Origin: DASRSS01 sp035656335
GTDB taxonomy: Bacteria > Actinomycetota > Actinomycetes > Mycobacteriales > Jatrophihabitantaceae
Reading direction: 5' to 3'
Assembly: GCA_035656335.1 (NCBI GenBank)
Contig: DASRSS010000181.1
Span: 1-8,158, forward strand
DNA: 8,158 bases
Position 1 is the first letter of the stretch; each line of letters opens with the position of its first letter. Under the pieces are notes generated by a model. It was not told where the DNA came from, made no database searches, and saw nothing but the letters and a program-made list of their open reading frames with translations. A program made the position numbers and the translations under genes. Positions 6,066-8,158 of this stretch are shown here, one piece after another.

Positions 6066-6962
6066 TCAGAGGCCGGCGGCGGCCAGGTCCTGGCGCAGGT
6101 GGCTGAGCTCGTGCTCGGTGGCGTCCACCAGCGGCAGGCGCACCGGCCCGACGTCCAGGCCGCGGTCGCGCAGCCCGGCCTTGACCAGGATCGTGCCCTG
6201 GGTGCGGAAGATGCCGGTGTAGATCGGCAGCAGCGCGCGGTGCAGGCGCAGCGCCTGGGCGGCGTCGCCGCGCTCGAACGCCTCGATCATCGCCTTCGTG
6301 CCGCGGCCGGAGAAGTGCGTGGACGTGCCCACGACCCCGACCGCGCCCACCGACAGCAGCGGCAGCGTCATCGCGTCGTCGCCGCTGTAGTAGGCCAGGT
6401 CGGTCGCGGCGAGCACCTGCGCGGACGCGGTCAGGTCGCCCTTGGCGTCCTTCACCGCGACGATCCGCTCGTGCGCGGCGAGCTCGATCAGCGTCTCGGT
6501 CGCGATCGGCGTGCCCGTCCGCCCGGGGATGTCGTAGAGGATCACCGGCAGCTCGGTCGCGTCGGCCACCGCCTGCAGGTGCGCGCGCACTCCGGCCTGC
6601 GGTGGCTTGGAGTAGTACGGCGTGACGACGAGCAGGCCGTGCGCGCCGGCCTTCGCCGCCTGCTCGGCGAGGTGGATCGAGTGCACCGTGTCGAACGTGC
6701 CGACGCCGGCCACGATGTGCGCGCGGTCGCCGACGGCGTCCACGACCGCGCGGACCAGGTCCGCCTTTTCGGCGTCGGTCGTCGTCGGCGACTCGCCGGT
6801 CGTCCCGCTGATCACCAACCCGTCGTTGCCCTGCTCGTCGACCAGATGCGTCGCCAGCGCGGCGGCCTTGTCCAGGTCGAGCCCGCCAGCCACGTCGAAC
6901 GGCGTGACCATCGCGGTGAGCAGGCGTCCGAACGGACGGCGCGGGTCGGCTGCTGTGGGCAT
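6066..6962 (-). CDS. dapA: 4-hydroxy-tetrahydrodipicolinate synthase
   Basis: This 298-residue protein is a full-length DapA (family about 290-300). It condenses pyruvate with aspartate semialdehyde at the first committed step of lysine and diaminopimelate synthesis, in the cytoplasm. The TIM-barrel active site is complete by eye: GTTGE (53-57), TPYYSKPP with Y117 as the probable relay tyrosine, YDIPGRTG with Y143 and R148, and the Schiff-base lysine in VAVKDAKGD (K171). YYSGDD (around 195) is also typical of actinobacterial DapA. It follows thyX by 44 bp and precedes ftsK by 50 bp, all on the minus strand, but has its own -10-like element. The RNase J gene often found just downstream of dapA in actinobacteria is absent. 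The ATG at 6962 is preferred because TACTTT lies 6 nt upstream. Confidence 0.96.
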   Translation of the reverse strand: MPTAADPRRPFGRLLTAMVTPFDVAGGLDLDKAAALATHLVDEQGNDGLVISGTTGESPTTTDAEKADLVRAVVDAVGDRAHIVAGVGTFDTVHSIHLAEQAAKAGAHGLLVVTPYYSKPPQAGVRAHLQAVADATELPVILYDIPGRTGTPIATETLIELAAHERIVAVKDAKGDLTASAQVLAATDLAYYSGDDAMTLPLLSVGAVGVVGTSTHFSGRGTKAMIEAFERGDAAQALRLHRALLPIYTGIFRTQGTILVKAGLRDRGLDVGPVRLPLVDATEHELSHLRQDLAAAGL

Positions 6963-6968
6963 GGGCTA

Positions 6969-6974
6969 AAAGTA
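6969..6974 (-). promoter_or_regulatory. Candidate -10 hexamer (TACTTT) for dapA
   Basis: On the minus strand TACTTT ends 6 nt before the dapA ATG (TAGCCC between). It fits TAnnnT, no Shine-Dalgarno sequence is present, and no good -35 was seen. It suggests a leaderless dapA transcript starting within the 44-bp gap after thyX. Confidence 0.5.
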
Positions 6975-7006
6975 CCGCTCGCCGGGCAGGGATATTGCGG
7001 GGATGT

Positions 7007-7765
7007 TCAGGCCTCGCCGACGCGCGGGCTGGACGCGACCTCGGTGCCGTCCGGCAGCGCGGTGAAGACGAAGTCGCCGAACACGTTGGGCGCCAGGCGC
7101 AACAGCTCGCGCAGGATCGCGACGGCGAGGGCGCGCAGCTGCGGATCGGCGTGCTCCGATGCGCGCATCGCCACGAAGTGCCGCCAGGCGCGGTAGTTCC
7201 CGGTGACCACCAGCCGGGTCTCGGTCGCGCCGGGCAGGACGGATTGCGCAGCCTGCCGCGCCTGCTTGCGGCGCAGCGCGGCGTCGCCCGAGCCCGAGCC
7301 GGCCAGTTTGCGCTCCAGGTCGGCGAGCAGTTCGGTGTACGCGCCGTGCGCGGACTCGGTCGCGGCCACGAACCGCGCGTGCAGCTCGGGATCGTCGGCG
7401 ATCAACGCCGGCTCGACCACGTCGTCGGAGGACGGGACGTGCCGCTGCGACAGCTGCGAGAAGGACAGGTGCCGGTGGCGCACCAGCTCGGCGCTGAGCG
7501 TGCGCGGGATGCCGGTCAGGTAGAACGTCACGCTGGCGTGCTCGAGGACGGCCAGGTGCCCGACGTCCAGGATGTGCCGCAAGTAGTCGGCGTTGGTCGC
7601 GGTCGCGGGGTTCGGCTTGTCCCAGGACTGGTAACAGGCGCGCCCGGCGAACTCGGCCAGCGCCTGCCCGCCGTCGGCGTCGGTGCTCCAATCGACGTCG
7701 GCCGGCGGGGCGAACTGCGTCCACGCGATCGCCGTCACGCCGAAGCCGGCCTCGTGAGCAGTCAC
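7007..7765 (-). CDS. thyX: Flavin-dependent thymidylate synthase
   Basis: This 252-residue protein matches the length of mycobacterial ThyX (about 250). It makes dTMP from dUMP using FAD, NADPH and methylene-tetrahydrofolate, acting as a tetramer. The signature RHRx7S is present as RHRHLSFSQLS (96-106). Also seen are EFAGRACYQSW (38-48), GHLAVLEHASVTFY (69-82), RRKQARQAAQSVLP (165-178) and the C-terminal TGNYRAWRHFVAMRASEHAD (188-207), whose Arg (R201) matches the dUMP-site arginine. Two residues stand out: His109 replaces the Tyr usual after SQLSQR, and SAEL (91-94) replaces the usual THEL. The GTG at 7765 is chosen because GGAGG sits 5 nt upstream and the N-terminus then matches the family. 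The frame stays open far upstream, but that extension is low-complexity. dapA follows after 44 bp. Confidence 0.95.
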   Translation of the reverse strand: MTAHEAGFGVTAIAWTQFAPPADVDWSTDADGGQALAEFAGRACYQSWDKPNPATATNADYLRHILDVGHLAVLEHASVTFYLTGIPRTLSAELVRHRHLSFSQLSQRHVPSSDDVVEPALIADDPELHARFVAATESAHGAYTELLADLERKLAGSGSGDAALRRKQARQAAQSVLPGATETRLVVTGNYRAWRHFVAMRASEHADPQLRALAVAILRELLRLAPNVFGDFVFTALPDGTEVASSPRVGEA

Positions 7766-7770
7766 GGCTT

Positions 7771-7775
7771 CCTCC
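7771..7775 (-). promoter_or_regulatory. Shine-Dalgarno sequence fixing the thyX start
   Basis: On the minus strand GGAGG is followed by AAGCC and then the GTG at 7765. The 5-nt spacing is good, and it decides between this start and the several upstream in-frame starts in the open frame. Confidence 0.7.
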
Positions 7776-7811
7776 GCTGCGGCGTCCGGCCGGCTCCGTT
7801 CCGGCGTGTTC

Positions 7812-7817
7812 ACCCTA
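7812..7817 (-). promoter_or_regulatory. Candidate -10 hexamer (TAGGGT) for thyX
   Basis: On the minus strand TAGGGT is identical to the predicted ftsK hexamer. A start about 7 nt downstream (near 7805) would give thyX a leader of about 40 nt ending in the GGAGG. The -35 is not recognisable. Confidence 0.4.
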
Positions 7818-7867
7818 TCCGCAGCCGGCGGGACGAGCCGTCCGGGAACCCTGACGCCGAATAGACG

Positions 7868-7897
7868 TTGCGGTGGCGTCACAACTGATGTCATGAT
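7868..7897 (+). promoter_or_regulatory. Candidate promoter for the right-edge gene (TTGCGG ... CATGAT)
   Basis: TTGCGG (7868-7873) and CATGAT (7892-7897) are separated by 18 bp, and the -10 ends 6 nt before the ATG at 7904, which again suggests a leaderless transcript. CATGAT departs from TAnnnT at its first base. The -10 lies inside the 19-bp palindrome, so a protein bound there would block the promoter. Confidence 0.4.
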
Positions 7898-7904
7898 GAC
7901 ATCA
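7886..7904. promoter_or_regulatory. Perfect 19-bp palindrome, likely operator
   Basis: The arms TGATGTCAT (7886-7894) and ATGACATCA (7896-7904) are perfect reverse complements around G7895. The palindrome covers the candidate -10 and the first base of the ATG at 7904. It is clearly more AT-rich than its surroundings, and an extra half-site GATGAC lies at 7913-7918. Placement and symmetry fit a dimeric repressor site, probably the gene's own product. Confidence 0.6.
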
Positions 7905-8158
7905 TGCGACTGGATGACTACATAGCGCAAGTGCACGACCAGCTGGCCGCCGCGGCCGCCCTCGGTGACGAGCGAACCCAACAGGTGGCGCGCGCGCTTG
8001 TCGGCACGGCGGACAGCGCGGTGCGGCTGGCGGTGCTGGCCGCGCTGGGCGACGCCGCCGCCGAGATCACGACGGCGCTGCTGGACTCCCCCGGCTCGCC
8101 GACGGTCGCCGTCCGGCTGGACGGCGCGGACGTCGAGCTCGACGTGCACCCCGGGGCC
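7904..8158 (+). CDS. N-terminal part of a small regulator-like protein (possible HicB-type antitoxin family)
   Basis: The first 85 codons are open to the window edge, so the gene is truncated here. The ATG at 7904 is the only sensible start: an in-frame TGA lies at 7886-7888 and no start codon falls between. The protein begins MRLDDYIAQVHDQLAAAAALG and is Ala-rich and helical. It then shows a conserved-looking stretch AVRLAVLAALGDAAAEITTALLD (about 40-62), followed by a beta-like AVRLDGADVELDVHPGA (about 69-85). From memory this resembles actinobacterial proteins annotated as HicB-family antitoxins, which carry a ribbon-helix-helix DNA-binding end and often sit before a DUF4097 gene. That DNA-binding end would lie beyond the window, so the assignment is inference. 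It diverges from thyX across 138 bp. Confidence 0.65.
   Translation, partial: MRLDDYIAQVHDQLAAAAALGDERTQQVARALVGTADSAVRLAVLAALGDAAAEITTALLDSPGSPTVAVRLDGADVELDVHPGA

Noticed and set aside
6003..7196. A 397-codon plus-strand open frame opposite dapA and the end of thyX.
   Set aside because: It has antisense-type composition with no recognisable motif, while dapA and thyX on the minus strand are full length and have intact active sites.
7766..8149. The thyX frame stays open upstream to 8149, which would give a 380-residue protein.
   Set aside because: The extra N-terminus is Arg/Gly-rich, low-complexity and unlike ThyX. GGAGG sits 5 nt before the GTG at 7765, and the extension runs antisense through the better-supported plus-strand gene at 7904.

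Overview
The window is high-GC, gene-dense DNA typical of a free-living actinobacterium. The best evidence is the gene set: thyX, dapA and ftsK on the minus strand, next to an argA-type stand-alone N-acetylglutamate synthase on the plus strand. This echoes the thyX-dapA-...-ftsK / argA neighbourhood known from Mycobacterium and relatives. The genus cannot be fixed from the sequence alone.

Layout. Positions 1-3311 carry plus-strand genes: the 3' end of a gene whose C-terminus resembles that of its downstream neighbour; a single-pass membrane protein with a beta-propeller-like extracellular part (278-1504); an MBL-fold hydrolase (1534-2475); argA (2519-3019); and an unrecognised 56-residue basic protein (3141-3311). 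Positions 3342-3492 hold a compact array of eight 14-20 bp units, each centred on a GGCC core (mostly GTGGCCAC). The array is arranged as two facing halves around a perfect 30-bp palindrome and fills the gap between convergent genes. The minus strand then carries ftsK (3493-6015), dapA (6066-6962) and thyX (7007-7765). A plus-strand gene starting at 7904 diverges from thyX and runs off the right edge; a perfect 19-bp palindrome overlaps its start codon.

Functional threads. dapA (lysine and peptidoglycan diaminopimelate), thyX (dTMP for DNA) and ftsK (chromosome segregation at the septum) serve growth and division. argA feeds arginine synthesis. The left-hand membrane protein, the MBL hydrolase and the small protein have no clear link to this core.

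Expression. Five of the complete genes have a TAnnnT hexamer ending 6-8 nt before the start codon and no visible Shine-Dalgarno sequence, as expected for leaderless transcripts. Two genes differ: the small ORF has a very long Shine-Dalgarno match, and thyX has a GGAGG and a predicted leader of about 40 nt.

The points most worth a second look are the palindromic array beside the ftsK terminus, the palindrome over the start of the right-edge gene, the small ORF with its unusual translation signal and flanking inverted repeat, and the absence of an RNase J gene between dapA and ftsK. No RNA gene, insertion sequence or CRISPR array was seen.
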